From assembly GCF_018343815.1 (NCBI RefSeq), contig NZ_CP060791.1, forward strand, positions 328,113 through 392,112: a stretch of 64,000 nt of DNA, written 5' to 3'. Below the pieces are notes generated by a model, which saw nothing but the letters and a program-made list of their open reading frames with translations, did not search any database and was not told where the DNA came from. The position numbers and the translations under genes are program-made. Every line of letters starts with the position of its first letter. Position 1 is the first letter of the stretch. This document shows, piece after piece, positions 9,554 to 22,258 of the stretch. This stretch comes from Chlamydia crocodili (GTDB taxonomy: Bacteria; Chlamydiota; Chlamydiia; Chlamydiales; Chlamydiaceae).

Positions 9554-9715
9554 ATGTATTTCTTAGGAATATTTATGCGTAAAATCCTTAGATTAATTCT
9601 TCTTTTAAATAATCTTGTATTATTAATTCCTCTAATGTGTTCCTTAGAAAAACCGTGGATCAGGAAACGATCTTATGTTAAAGTCACAAGAAAATATACT
9701 CTTCTTTCATATTGA
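9554..9715 (+). CDS. Possible small secreted peptide (46-53 aa)
   Basis: A short frame in the 400-bp gap before cysS. From the second ATG at 9575, which has TTAGGA spaced six bases away, it encodes MRKILRLILLLNNL..., a basic start followed by a hydrophobic run ending in LIPLMC, then a basic tail of about 25 residues. This looks like a signal peptide or, less well, a lipoprotein signal. No homologue is recognised. It could be a chance frame in AT-rich DNA. The rest of the 9398-9795 gap shows nothing else. Confidence 0.35.
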   Translation: MYFLGIFMRKILRLILLLNNLVLLIPLMCSLEKPWIRKRSYVKVTRKYTLLSY

Positions 9716-9795
9716 GGCGTTAGTATAGCACCTTGTCACAAGCTTAAGTCGACGCTCTCATCGGCAAACAATCTAGAACCTCTGAGAGTCTATAC

Positions 9796-13031
<3,236 letters not shown>

Positions 13032-13541
13032 CTACTTTTTATGCAAAGCGGCTTTGATTTTCTTAACGTAATTCTCACCACCACCATACTCAAATCCCAT
13101 TCTAGCTTTCTCGGCTCCACTAGCATCAATAAAGATTAATGTTGGGAATCCGTTTACACCGTACTTGGATTTTAAAGCTTGGTTTTGCTGTTTTACATCT
13201 GAAGGTTGACTATTAGACTGTGGAAAATCTAATTCCACCATATGTAAATTTTCATTAGCATAATTTTGAAATTCAGGAGTATTTAAAATCTGATCCTGCA
13301 TTTTTATACACCAGATACACCAATCGGAACCTGTGAAAAATAGACCTATAGGTCTTTTATCTTTTTTCGATTGTTCAACAGCATGGTTATAACTTTCCCA
13401 TTTAACTCCCGAAGTGCTCACTTGTTGAATGGCGGGTTTCCCGGAGTCCTTTTGATAATGAGAACGTCTTTTTGCTGCACAACAAGGCAATGTGAGTAAT
13501 AAACAGAGAGTTATTAAACTTCCTTGCAACCAACGTTTCAT
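13032..13541 (-). CDS. Secreted thioredoxin-like disulfide oxidoreductase (CIWC motif)
   Basis: 169 aa. The N terminus is a signal peptide with a possible lipoprotein cysteine (LLLTLPCCAAKRR, C20/C21). The thioredoxin_7-type core carries the redox motif W74-C75-I-W-C78 in FFTGSDWCIWCIKM, then a cis-proline loop in NGFPTLIFIDASG. It is therefore likely a periplasmic disulfide reductase or isomerase. Chlamydial outer membranes depend on disulfide-linked cysteine-rich proteins, which makes this plausible. AGAGGA lies six bases before the ATG. It is divergent from the 13714 gene. It shares its fold and GSDW motif with the single-Cys protein at 8315-9361. Confidence 0.85.
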   Translation of the reverse strand: MKRWLQGSLITLCLLLTLPCCAAKRRSHYQKDSGKPAIQQVSTSGVKWESYNHAVEQSKKDKRPIGLFFTGSDWCIWCIKMQDQILNTPEFQNYANENLHMVELDFPQSNSQPSDVKQQNQALKSKYGVNGFPTLIFIDASGAEKARMGFEYGGGENYVKKIKAALHKK

Positions 13542-13713
13542 GCAAATCCTCTTAAAAAAATAGTGTAGAATTTTCCCTTATTTACCGTAGTGTATTATCC
13601 TGTTGTGCGTAAAAAGCAAGGGGATTTTTACATTCGGAGACAAAGAGCATGGATGAATAAACCATCTATATCTATAGTGAATCCATAGATATCTTCGCCA
13701 TTTTTATATTCGT

Positions 13714-14433
13714 ATGACACATCCGAATCCCTCAATTCCTTTGATTTTACAAGAAATCATTAAGCGTTACTTAGAGCCGTGTTATCCATCCTTAGCAAAG
13801 CTTATCCCCTTAAATCTTAAGGAAGAAATAAACAGAATTCCTATAAAAACTTCTGCATCTATTAAACCAAAAACTATTGTACAACCTACCATAGTAGATA
13901 AAAAATTAGAAAATTCTCCGGTCAATCCACTCCAAAATAATGAAGAACCTCCTTTACCCATTATTCATGAGCGTATAAAAAAATCTTCATGGGAATGTAT
14001 TCCGCCTCCTCCAGATCTGTCCAAAGAAGAAATTCTCAAATTTCGTTATACTGCTTTACAATCACAGTGTGTAAAAACTCCTTTGAGTATTCCATGCGGT
14101 ATTTTTGTAGATGAAGAAAAAGATGAGGAAGTTTTATTTTTCAACAGACTAACGAAAATTCTCACCCAACAAATTTTTCCCTCACGGCTCATCTTACTAA
14201 CAGGTCATAAAGATATTTTTCACAAGAATAAGAGCTTCTCTTTATGTCTAGCACCTTTAACAATGATACGTTATAAAATGCCCAATACACGTTATCATCA
14301 ATCGTTCACTAAGGATGGGTGTACTTGGATTCCTATTTATTCTTCAGTATACTATGAAAATGATCCGCAATTGAAACGAGATCTATGGGTAATATTGAAT
14401 CAACTACCTTTCGCCTATACGCAGAAGTCATAG
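13714..14433 (+). CDS. Conserved chlamydial protein of unknown function overlapping priA
   Basis: 239 aa, no signal peptide or membrane segment. The first 90 residues are low-complexity and Pro/Lys-rich. The C-terminal half (residues about 105-235) looks globular: RLILLTGHKDIF, then WIPIYSSVYYENDPQLKRDLWVILNQL. That last element resembles the end of family-4 uracil-DNA glycosylases (HPSxLLR..P..K...W.DL), but the catalytic GEAPG segment is absent. The 3' end overlaps priA by 49 bp, implying translational coupling with this replication-restart helicase. I do not recognise a proven function; a degenerate UDG fold is inference. Confidence 0.75.
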   Translation: MTHPNPSIPLILQEIIKRYLEPCYPSLAKLIPLNLKEEINRIPIKTSASIKPKTIVQPTIVDKKLENSPVNPLQNNEEPPLPIIHERIKKSSWECIPPPPDLSKEEILKFRYTALQSQCVKTPLSIPCGIFVDEEKDEEVLFFNRLTKILTQQIFPSRLILLTGHKDIFHKNKSFSLCLAPLTMIRYKMPNTRYHQSFTKDGCTWIPIYSSVYYENDPQLKRDLWVILNQLPFAYTQKS

Positions 14434-16634
14434 TAAACTCTAATATCAATAAGGTATTAGACTACGGACTCCCTGAAAATCTTGAACACATTACTAAAGG
14501 TACTGGTGTTAGTGTCTCTCTACGAGGCACAAAAAAGTATGGGATCGTCCATCAAATTAAAACAACAACGGAATGTAAACGAGTTCTCCCAATCCTAGGT
14601 GTTATTGGTTCTGGAATTGTACTCCCCCAAGACCTTTTAGAACTTATGTTTTGGATGAGTCGGTACTACTTTGCTCCTTTAGGAAAGATACTACGTTTAG
14701 TACTCCCAGGAATATCCTCAAGCATTATACAACCAAAACAACATTACCGAGTTATACTCAAACAAAGCAAAGCGAAGACAAAAGCAATGATTCTCACCAT
14801 TCAAAAGGAATCTCCTTCGCAAGCAGCAGCTCTAAAAATATTACTATCTTATAATTCTCCTCCTGGCCTCTCTGAACTTATGGATAAAGCTAAGATTTCC
14901 CAATCTCCTATCCATTCCCTAGAAAAACTCGGTGTTATTGAAATCGTTAATGCTGCAGATCTCGAAATTCAAGAAGATAGTTTAACATTTTTCCTACCTG
15001 ATCCCTATCCTTTATATCCTCAGCAACAATCTGCTGTAGATAAGATTTCTTTATCTTTATCCTTGGGAAAATTTCAAACCCATCTTCTTTTTGGTGTAAC
15101 AGGAAGTGGAAAAACAGAGGTATATTTCCAAGCTATTCGTGAGGCAAGAAAACTAGGGAAAAGCGCTATCCTTTTAGTTCCTGAAATCGCTCTTACCATA
15201 CAAACAGTCACCTTATTTAAAGCACATTTTGGAAAAGAAGTTGGTATTCTCCATCACAAGCTCAGTGACAGTGATAGAAATAAGACCTGGAGAGAAGCCT
15301 CAAAAGGAAACATTAGTATCATCATAGGTCCAAGATCTGCCCTATTTTGTCCTGTACAGAAATTAGGATTAATTATCGTTGATGAAGAGCACGATCCTGC
15401 ATATAAACAAAGTGAAAGCCATCCCTGTTATCACGCCCGTGATGTTGCTGTTATGCGAGGGAAACTTGCTAACGCTACTGTGATACTAGGAAGCGCCACC
15501 CCGAGTCTAGAAAGCTATTCCAATGCACTATCAGGAAAATATATCCTTTCAGAATTATCAACACGCGCTGCTGCGGCCTGTCCTGCTAAAGTCTCCCTTA
15601 TTGATATGAATATGGAGAGAGAAAAGACAAAAACAAAAATATTATTTTCACAAGCAGCAATTACAAGTATTGAGAAGCGTCTTACTGTTGGTGAGCAAGT
15701 TCTTGTTTTCTTTAATCGTCGTGGCTACCATACAAATGTTTCATGCTCCTCATGTAAACATACATTAAAATGTCCTCACTGCGACATGGTATTGACTTTT
15801 CATAAATACGCTAATGTTCTTCTCTGTCATCTTTGTAACTCCTCTCCTAAAGATCCTCAGACATCCTGCCCCAAATGTCATGGTGTCATGACTTTACAAT
15901 ATCGTGGATCAGGGACTGAAAAAATAGAAAAGGTACTTCATAGTATCTTCCCACAAGTTCGCACGATACGTATTGATTCTGATACCACGAAATTTAAAGG
16001 AAGCCATGAATCCTTATTAAAACAATTCGCTACAGGAAAAGCTGATATTTTGATCGGCACACAAATGATTGCTAAGGGCATGCATTTCCCCGCAGTCACT
16101 CTAGCAATAATTTTAAATGGAGACTCGGGCCTCTATATTCCTGATTTCCGAGCTTCTGAACAGGTATTCCAACTCATTACTCAAGTAACAGGAAGATCAG
16201 GTAGAAGCCATCTTCCTGGAGAGGTACTCATTCAATCTTTTCTTCCGGATCACAATACGATTCGTTGTGCTATGCAACAAAACTATCCTGCTTTTTATAA
16301 CCAAGAGATCCCTGGAAGGGAATTATGTAGTTATCCACCATTTATTCGTCTTGTACGCTGTATATTCATAGGAAAATGCCCCAAGCTGACTTGGAAAGAA
16401 GCTCATCGCATTCACTTATTACTTGGAAAACAGTTAGATATCCACACTCAACTCATGCAAATCACTCCTTGTGGACATTTTAAAATCAAAGACGTGTTTC
16501 GATATCAATTTTTGATAAAGAGTAAACAAGTTCTACCAGTAAATAAAAAGCTTCATGAAGTTTTATTATCAGCGAAACTATCACCCAAAGTGAAGTTCAT
16601 GATCGATGTCGATCCCACAACAACATTTTTCTAA
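14385..16634 (+). CDS. priA: Primosomal helicase PriA
   Basis: 3'-5' helicase that restarts stalled replication forks. 749 aa (E. coli 732). Walker A is GVTGSGKTEV with K243, Walker B/DEEH at 333-336, and helicase motif GSATPSLES follows. The zinc-binding module has eight cysteines (CSSCKHTLKCPHC ... CHLC ... CPKCH), followed by QMIAKGMHFP and TQVTGRSGR. The start at 14385 lies inside the preceding gene. The 3' end overlaps the convergent oxoamine synthase gene by 54 bp. Confidence 0.96.
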   Translation: MGNIESTTFRLYAEVIVNSNINKVLDYGLPENLEHITKGTGVSVSLRGTKKYGIVHQIKTTTECKRVLPILGVIGSGIVLPQDLLELMFWMSRYYFAPLGKILRLVLPGISSSIIQPKQHYRVILKQSKAKTKAMILTIQKESPSQAAALKILLSYNSPPGLSELMDKAKISQSPIHSLEKLGVIEIVNAADLEIQEDSLTFFLPDPYPLYPQQQSAVDKISLSLSLGKFQTHLLFGVTGSGKTEVYFQAIREARKLGKSAILLVPEIALTIQTVTLFKAHFGKEVGILHHKLSDSDRNKTWREASKGNISIIIGPRSALFCPVQKLGLIIVDEEHDPAYKQSESHPCYHARDVAVMRGKLANATVILGSATPSLESYSNALSGKYILSELSTRAAAACPAKVSLIDMNMEREKTKTKILFSQAAITSIEKRLTVGEQVLVFFNRRGYHTNVSCSSCKHTLKCPHCDMVLTFHKYANVLLCHLCNSSPKDPQTSCPKCHGVMTLQYRGSGTEKIEKVLHSIFPQVRTIRIDSDTTKFKGSHESLLKQFATGKADILIGTQMIAKGMHFPAVTLAIILNGDSGLYIPDFRASEQVFQLITQVTGRSGRSHLPGEVLIQSFLPDHNTIRCAMQQNYPAFYNQEIPGRELCSYPPFIRLVRCIFIGKCPKLTWKEAHRIHLLLGKQLDIHTQLMQITPCGHFKIKDVFRYQFLIKSKQVLPVNKKLHEVLLSAKLSPKVKFMIDVDPTTTFF

Positions 16635-17672
16635 ATAGCTACGTAACATAGCAATTAAGATATCGACCTCGTCATGAGTATTATACGCATGGAAATTTAC
16701 TCGTATAAAAGGCTTATTTACAAAAGTCATTAATCCAATACGTAAATTAACCTCATCCAACATTGAAATAAGAAGATCCTTATTAAAATCTCTTAAAAAT
16801 ATAGGCTGGCCACAACATTGTGAATGTAATCCAAAATGTTTCTGAAAATATGCCTTCAAGCTAAAGATCTGTTCCCTAAAATATTTGCCCTCTGAAGATA
16901 GATGATCATAAGCCGCATCTATCGTAATCAACGCGTGAGGAGCTAATGCTGTAGTGTAACGTAAGGGCGGGGAATTCAACATCAATTCTGTTTTCACTTC
17001 TGAAGAGGAAAGAATTGCTGCCCCCATAGCTCCCATAGCCTTACTATAAGTCACAAGTACAGAGTAAAAACTCTCATATCCCCATTCATAACATAATCCA
17101 CGACCCTCTTCTCCGAAAATTCCCATAGCATGAGCTTCATCTACAATTAGGTGAGCGTTATATTTTCTTGAAAGGATTATAAGTTCTTCAAGAGGAGCTA
17201 GTGTTCCCGAAAAAGAATATACAGAACAGACGAAAATAAAGATTCTTCCCGATGAAATTGTTCTCTGAGAGATGAGTAAAGATTCTAATGTATTCAAATC
17301 ATTATGTTGAAATGATTGCTGTTTCCCGGAGATCATCTTTAAACTTTGCACAACAGATACGTGCACAGACTCATCCCAAAATACCATATCGGTATCTTTA
17401 GAGACGTGATAACAAAATCCTAGATTCGCCATATAGCCGCTATGAACAACAAATGCTGCTTCAGCATTATGGAAATCCATTATTTTCTTTTCTAAATTCT
17501 GTAGAATTGGAGAAGAGCCGACAATAGCTCGAGAACCGCGTGCTCCCAGTTGTGCTTGAGGGAATTCATCGCAATATACACGGTAACGTCTCTCAACTTC
17601 ATTGACCAATGTTATAGAACGGGAGAAACCTAAGAAATCATTAGTTACAAAATCTATTGGGCATTCGCTCAT
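16581..17672 (-). CDS. bioF: PLP-dependent alpha-oxoamine synthase (BioF/KBL/SPT-like)
   Basis: 363 aa; joins an acyl thioester to an amino acid with loss of CO2. Fold-type I features: LGARGSRAIVGSSPILQNLEKK, the HSGYMAN loop, DEAHAMGIFGEEGRG with the PLP-binding Asp/His, and the Schiff-base lysine K211 in TYSKAMGAMG. Annotated as bioF in chlamydiae, but it lies directly downstream of an acyl ligase and an acyltransferase on the same strand rather than with other biotin genes. It could make a ketoamine lipid precursor instead of 8-amino-7-oxononanoate. An AAGGA lies 11-12 bases before the ATG. It overlaps priA by 54 bp at the 3' end. Family certain, substrate uncertain. Confidence 0.85.
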   Translation of the reverse strand: MSECPIDFVTNDFLGFSRSITLVNEVERRYRVYCDEFPQAQLGARGSRAIVGSSPILQNLEKKIMDFHNAEAAFVVHSGYMANLGFCYHVSKDTDMVFWDESVHVSVVQSLKMISGKQQSFQHNDLNTLESLLISQRTISSGRIFIFVCSVYSFSGTLAPLEELIILSRKYNAHLIVDEAHAMGIFGEEGRGLCYEWGYESFYSVLVTYSKAMGAMGAAILSSSEVKTELMLNSPPLRYTTALAPHALITIDAAYDHLSSEGKYFREQIFSLKAYFQKHFGLHSQCCGQPIFLRDFNKDLLISMLDEVNLRIGLMTFVNKPFIRVNFHAYNTHDEVDILIAMLRSYLEKCCCGIDIDHELHFG

Positions 17673-17722
17673 TAAAGATCTTTTCCTTGAAATCTAGAAT
17701 CTTTAACTATTCAAGTGTCTTT

Positions 17723-19345
17723 TTAGTCCCCATGAAACAGAGAAAGAGCTAGAGAATTTAAAGCTCGGTAATCAGGCTTTCCTGTGCCCAGCATTGGAAT
17801 AGATTCCAGTTGATGCTGATAGGATATCTTCATTATGCTACTTGTTTTTAAGTTTTTTAGGATATCATTTACTTCATTGAGAGTCGTAGAAAACGTTGTG
17901 AATAAACATAGCCTTATCTTTTCACCGGGAAGCCCGCAAACAATTAACGAAATACCTTCTTGTTTTTCAGGCAGACCGAAACCTTCAGTAAGTAAGCTCT
18001 CTAAAGCTTGCAAGCTTACCATTTCACTACCAATTTTTACGAAACGACTAAGCCTTCCTTTTAAAAATAACTGACTATTTTTATCTAAGTATCCTAAATC
18101 TCCTGTCACATACCACTTGTCTCCTCCGAGCCGGACAAATCCTTGATTGGGATCAGCTCCTAGATAACCAGAAAAGAGAGATGTCCCACGAATGACAACT
18201 AAACCTATTTCTCCCGATGATACAGGAACATAAGTCTCCTCGGAAACAATCATGATATCCATACCCTGGACGGGAATACCAACGCAGGATTCATCCTTCG
18301 GACTATCTTCATTATTAATAGTAACAACCGGAGAGCATTCTGTAGTTCCATAGCCTTGACGAAGAACAATGTGCGGAAAATCTTTCTCAGCTTTCTCTCT
18401 TAAGGAATCTTTAAAAGCATCGCCGCCAATAACTGCAAAACGTAAAGAGTTTAATAAGGAGTCTTGTTTTCTAGCAGTTTTCAAAATGTAATCAAAAAAG
18501 ATAGGTGTACTACCTAAGAAAGTCGCATGAGTTCTATCTATAAGTTCTACAATTTTTTTAGGTTGCAAAGGATTGTAAGAGAAAACCACAGGTAAACCCG
18601 CGAGCATAGGAAAAAGAGCGCAGCAATTAAATCCATAAGCATGAAACGGGGGGAGAAACGACATCATGACATCAGTTTCTATAGGATCAAAGAATTTCAA
18701 ACATGCCTTCTGATTCTCTAAAAGATTCGCATGTGTTAATGGAACTCCTTTAGGCAGTTTCTCTGTTCCTGATGTAAATAAAATAACAGCAACTTTTTCC
18801 TCATTCTGTCCTGAGATATCGAATAATCGCAGTAACCAGCGATAAGGAAGAGAAAGATAAAATGCTATGCGCACTTTATCCCAGAGGGAGAGTTGTTTAC
18901 GTATAGTTTCCATGTAAATTAGTTGTGCTGGATACTCAACACTATCGCCATGGATCTGTCGCAAATGCTCAACAAGCTGTTTAGAAGTTAAGATATGATT
19001 TACATTAGCCAGTCCAATACAGGATGCCATTTCTCGAAGTCCCTGACTCCAGTTGATCATGACAGGAACTTTACCAGATAATAGTATAGCAAAATAGGCA
19101 ATGTACGCTCCTGCAGAAGCAGGCATCATAACCCCGATATTCTGATCAGGATATTTAGATACTTTTAAAGCTAAGGCTATAATAGCCTTACGCAAATCAT
19201 CGTAAGATAAGATCCCCAGCTGTTCATCCCAACAACCAGCATCCGACTGCATTTCTGAACAGAGTTTTAAAAACTTCTCTAAAACTGTGTGACCGTCTCG
19301 TAAACCTATACGACGTTTATTAGAGTAATTCCAACGCTTATGCAT
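17723..19345 (-). CDS. aas: Acyl-ACP/acyl-CoA synthetase, Aas-like AMP-forming ligase
   Basis: 540 aa adenylate-forming enzyme. The AMP-binding loop TSGTEKLPKG is at 191-200, the QGYGTTECSPVV motif near 335, and WYVTGDLGYLDKNSQLFLKGR near 425-445. It corresponds to the ligase half of bifunctional Aas, with the acyltransferase half encoded separately 17 bp upstream (19363-20124). It probably activates host-derived or recycled fatty acids to acyl-ACP for phospholipid synthesis. It forms an operon with the acyltransferase and the downstream oxoamine synthase, 50 bp away. Confidence 0.88.
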   Translation of the reverse strand: MHKRWNYSNKRRIGLRDGHTVLEKFLKLCSEMQSDAGCWDEQLGILSYDDLRKAIIALALKVSKYPDQNIGVMMPASAGAYIAYFAILLSGKVPVMINWSQGLREMASCIGLANVNHILTSKQLVEHLRQIHGDSVEYPAQLIYMETIRKQLSLWDKVRIAFYLSLPYRWLLRLFDISGQNEEKVAVILFTSGTEKLPKGVPLTHANLLENQKACLKFFDPIETDVMMSFLPPFHAYGFNCCALFPMLAGLPVVFSYNPLQPKKIVELIDRTHATFLGSTPIFFDYILKTARKQDSLLNSLRFAVIGGDAFKDSLREKAEKDFPHIVLRQGYGTTECSPVVTINNEDSPKDESCVGIPVQGMDIMIVSEETYVPVSSGEIGLVVIRGTSLFSGYLGADPNQGFVRLGGDKWYVTGDLGYLDKNSQLFLKGRLSRFVKIGSEMVSLQALESLLTEGFGLPEKQEGISLIVCGLPGEKIRLCLFTTFSTTLNEVNDILKNLKTSSIMKISYQHQLESIPMLGTGKPDYRALNSLALSLFHGD

Positions 19346-19362
19346 ACCATAACTCCCCTACA

Positions 19363-20124
19363 TTAGGCATAAGGAACTTCTATAGGAAAACTCTCTTTAC
19401 CCTCATTAAACCATGAAGAAAGAAAAGCATTCAAATCCTGTTTTGTGGGGAATTGTTTTAAGAAGTCATTATCTATCTGATGTATCGTTACTTTCACAAA
19501 GCGTTTTGGCATAAAGAATAATCCCCGACGTAATAGGGCTTTCATAGCTTCTTTAAATACTCTACCCAACTTAGGTGTAGATTGAGTCTTATAGCGCGAA
19601 AAAGCGCTGCCCCATAATCCGCTAATACGTATCAAAAATACATTGCACTCCTTAGATTTATGCAATAGCACGTATGCCGAATACTGATTAATTATTTCTT
19701 CTTTACCATTCCTTGATAATTTGCCAGCAGGATACAATAAAACACTGCCCTTATTATCCAAGACATTAATAGTCTGATTATAAAACTTTTCCATCTGTTC
19801 GACAGTCTTTTTACATTCTCTTCCAGGAACAACAGTTGGAACAGGTATAGCCCCCACAGAATTTAAGAACCAACGAACTACGGCATTCTTAAATAAATAA
19901 TTCACAGCAAGAGGACGCACATGAAAACGCGGCCAAAATAAATATTCAAGAATTACAGGATCAATTTCAGCTACATGATTTGATAAAAATAGACTTCCCT
20001 GATTAGGATTAGGTTTTAGAGATTTTAGACCCTCTAATTTTATCTTGTAGCGCAATTTTAAAGCAGAGCCGACGAGAAAAGCATAAGTAGCTTCGTAGAT
20101 AGTGCGCCACATCTTAACTATCAT
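19363..20124 (-). CDS. PlsC-like glycerophospholipid acyltransferase
   Basis: 253 aa LPLAT-family enzyme. The catalytic HX4D is H50-VAEI-D55. The second motif reads LYPAGKLSRNG in place of the usual PEGTRS, as in the acyltransferase half of Aas. It likely acylates lysophospholipids using acyl-ACP from the ligase encoded immediately downstream. The start (MIVKMWRT) could also be the Met at residue 5. It is divergent from cysQ with about 107 bp between them. Confidence 0.85.
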   Translation of the reverse strand: MIVKMWRTIYEATYAFLVGSALKLRYKIKLEGLKSLKPNPNQGSLFLSNHVAEIDPVILEYLFWPRFHVRPLAVNYLFKNAVVRWFLNSVGAIPVPTVVPGRECKKTVEQMEKFYNQTINVLDNKGSVLLYPAGKLSRNGKEEIINQYSAYVLLHKSKECNVFLIRISGLWGSAFSRYKTQSTPKLGRVFKEAMKALLRRGLFFMPKRFVKVTIHQIDNDFLKQFPTKQDLNAFLSSWFNEGKESFPIEVPYA

Positions 20125-20231
20125 AGGTAACCTTTTTCCATAACAAATTCTCTTACAACCCCTCTAGCAAGTTTAACATAATCCTGTCTTTTGATAGTAT
20201 GGTTTAGCTATTACTTAGGAAAAAAATCACT

Positions 20232-21212
20232 ATGCCGTCTCATTTGTTAGATTATCAAAGAGTTACAGAAAGTATAGTTGAGAAAACAATCGCCGAGTTA
20301 ATCCGTTATCGACAACGCCTCCCTCTGGTCCATTTCTGGACGAAACCCGATGGGTCCTTTGTTACTCCTGCAGATTATGCTGTCCAATATTGTCTTCAAA
20401 AAAAACTATCAACAACCTTTCCACATATTCCATTTATAGGAGAGGAAGTCCTAGATCCTATAAGTGATAATCATAAAATTGATAAAATTTTAGAATTTGT
20501 TCATAAGCTAGATCCTAAGGCAACATCTGAAGATCTTATAGAGACGTTAACACCCTATCAAGAAATCTCTTCATTATATTGGCTCGTTGACCCTATTGAC
20601 GGTACATCCGGATTTATCAAAAATCGTTTTTTTGCAACCGCAGTATCTCTAATTTACGAGGATAAGCCTATACTTGCTGTCATGGCCTGTCCGTCGATAG
20701 ATCCACATACATTTAAAATCTATTCTGCAGCTAAAGACTACGGCACCTCATTGTTTGGTACAGCAATTGAATCTAGACGTCATTTGAAATCTGGAACTAC
20801 GTTAACGGGAAAGTTTTGTGAGGCTTCTTTAGCGGCACGTAATCAACAACATCATACGACACGTTTGCTAAGTTTATCACTCCCCGGACAACCTCAGGCT
20901 TGCCGTGTTGATAGTCAGTATAAATATGCTATGGTTGCCGAAGGCTCTGTAGACTTTTTTATCCGTTATCCTTTTGCTATTTCCCAAGCAAAAGCTTGGG
21001 ATCATGCTCCGGGAGCATTTTTGGTAGAAGAATCAGGAGGCATAGTTTCTGATATTTTTGGGAACCCGCTAAGTTATCGTAGGGAGGATTTTATTTTAGA
21101 AAACCACCCCATAATTCTAGCTTCTGGAAATGAGGATATTCATAGGATTACCTTAGAAGCTCTACAGGAACGTCTGAATATTGTTCCTGAAGAAAACCTA
21201 CTCGCTTACTAG
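20232..21212 (+). CDS. cysQ: 3'(2'),5'-bisphosphate nucleotidase CysQ-like
   Basis: 326 aa, inositol monophosphatase superfamily. The metal-binding motif D120-P-I-D123-G-T is in WLVDPIDGTSGFIKN, preceded by the upstream GEEV. The second motif is AWDHAPGAFLVEESGG. It likely degrades 3'-phosphoadenosine 5'-phosphate. In an organism without sulfate assimilation the likely source is acyl carrier protein phosphopantetheinylation; that is inference. AGGA precedes the ATG by 11 bases. The stop overlaps the stop of the convergent leucine dehydrogenase. Confidence 0.88.
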   Translation: MPSHLLDYQRVTESIVEKTIAELIRYRQRLPLVHFWTKPDGSFVTPADYAVQYCLQKKLSTTFPHIPFIGEEVLDPISDNHKIDKILEFVHKLDPKATSEDLIETLTPYQEISSLYWLVDPIDGTSGFIKNRFFATAVSLIYEDKPILAVMACPSIDPHTFKIYSAAKDYGTSLFGTAIESRRHLKSGTTLTGKFCEASLAARNQQHHTTRLLSLSLPGQPQACRVDSQYKYAMVAEGSVDFFIRYPFAISQAKAWDHAPGAFLVEESGGIVSDIFGNPLSYRREDFILENHPIILASGNEDIHRITLEALQERLNIVPEENLLAY

Positions 21213-22258
21213 ACATAAGTAGTTAGTTTTTCTTCTACTATACTATCGGATAGAATTACAGTATCTCGATCTGAATCTTCACTCTGTTCATAAATTTCTT
21301 TAAGAATAACAGGAAGCTTACTGACCTTTTGCAGGACTGTCTTAGGACAATATGGTCTTCCAACAGCAAGAGCTACGTTTAATAAGCCTCCAGCATTAGC
21401 TAGATAATCTGGGGCGTATAATATTCCCTGAGCATGAAGCACAGCACCTAAAGAACCATTTTCTAGTTGGTTATTTGCAGCTCCAACAACTGCACGACAA
21501 CGTAAATTGTAAACATTATCTCTATTAATCACTCCTCCAAACGCACACGGAACAAAAATGTCGCATTCTAATGTTGGGAAAGCGTCTTTAGAAACAACGG
21601 TTACGCTGTAGAATTTTGTAACTTCATCAAGAATTTCTTGATTCGTATCAAAAACATAAAGTTCTGCGCCTTCGAAAAATAAGGAATGTAATAATTTCCT
21701 ACCGACAGCACCAAGACCTTGTATACCAATTTTTCTTCCCTTTAGAGAAGGACTCCCCCACAACTGCTCTGCGGTTTCTTTTATACATAAAAAGACTCCA
21801 TGAGCTGTATAAATTGAAGGATCACCGCTTATACTTTCTATACCACATACCCAAGGGGTCTCTTGATTGATGATATTGATGTCACTAACAGAGACTCCCA
21901 TATCTTCAGCAGCTATATACTGACCACCAAGAGAATCTACTGCCTGACCAAAAGCTCTGAGCATATCTTCAGTAGGCCGTGTCATACCTTTAGGAAGAAT
22001 AATAACGCTTTTTCCTCCCCCCGTTCCTGTCTCACTGAGAATTGCTTTATACGTCATACCTCTAGACAAGCGCAAAACATCTGTTAGAGCATCATCAAAA
22101 GAATTGTAGGCAAAAGCACGAACGCCGCCTAATGCGGGGCCTACTAGTGTCTGATGAATAGCGATTAACGCGTGTAGCTGCACGTTCTCACACGTTACCT
22201 CTATCACACGCTCATAATCTTCTATATTTATATCTTTGAACACTAGGGGATATTTCAT
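21209..22258 (-). CDS. ldh: Leucine/valine/phenylalanine dehydrogenase family protein
   Basis: 349 aa NAD-dependent amino-acid dehydrogenase of the Glu/Leu/Phe/Val family. The substrate/catalytic region is GGVRAFAYNS...LSRGMTYKAILSETGTGGGKSVI, including the catalytic lysine. The Rossmann dinucleotide motif is GLGAVGRKLL. It interconverts branched-chain amino acids and 2-oxo acids. The length suits leucine dehydrogenase (about 350-365 aa). It ends in a 4-bp overlap with cysQ. It is divergent from the pyrophosphatase gene. Confidence 0.9.
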   Translation of the reverse strand: MKYPLVFKDINIEDYERVIEVTCENVQLHALIAIHQTLVGPALGGVRAFAYNSFDDALTDVLRLSRGMTYKAILSETGTGGGKSVIILPKGMTRPTEDMLRAFGQAVDSLGGQYIAAEDMGVSVSDINIINQETPWVCGIESISGDPSIYTAHGVFLCIKETAEQLWGSPSLKGRKIGIQGLGAVGRKLLHSLFFEGAELYVFDTNQEILDEVTKFYSVTVVSKDAFPTLECDIFVPCAFGGVINRDNVYNLRCRAVVGAANNQLENGSLGAVLHAQGILYAPDYLANAGGLLNVALAVGRPYCPKTVLQKVSKLPVILKEIYEQSEDSDRDTVILSDSIVEEKLTTYV

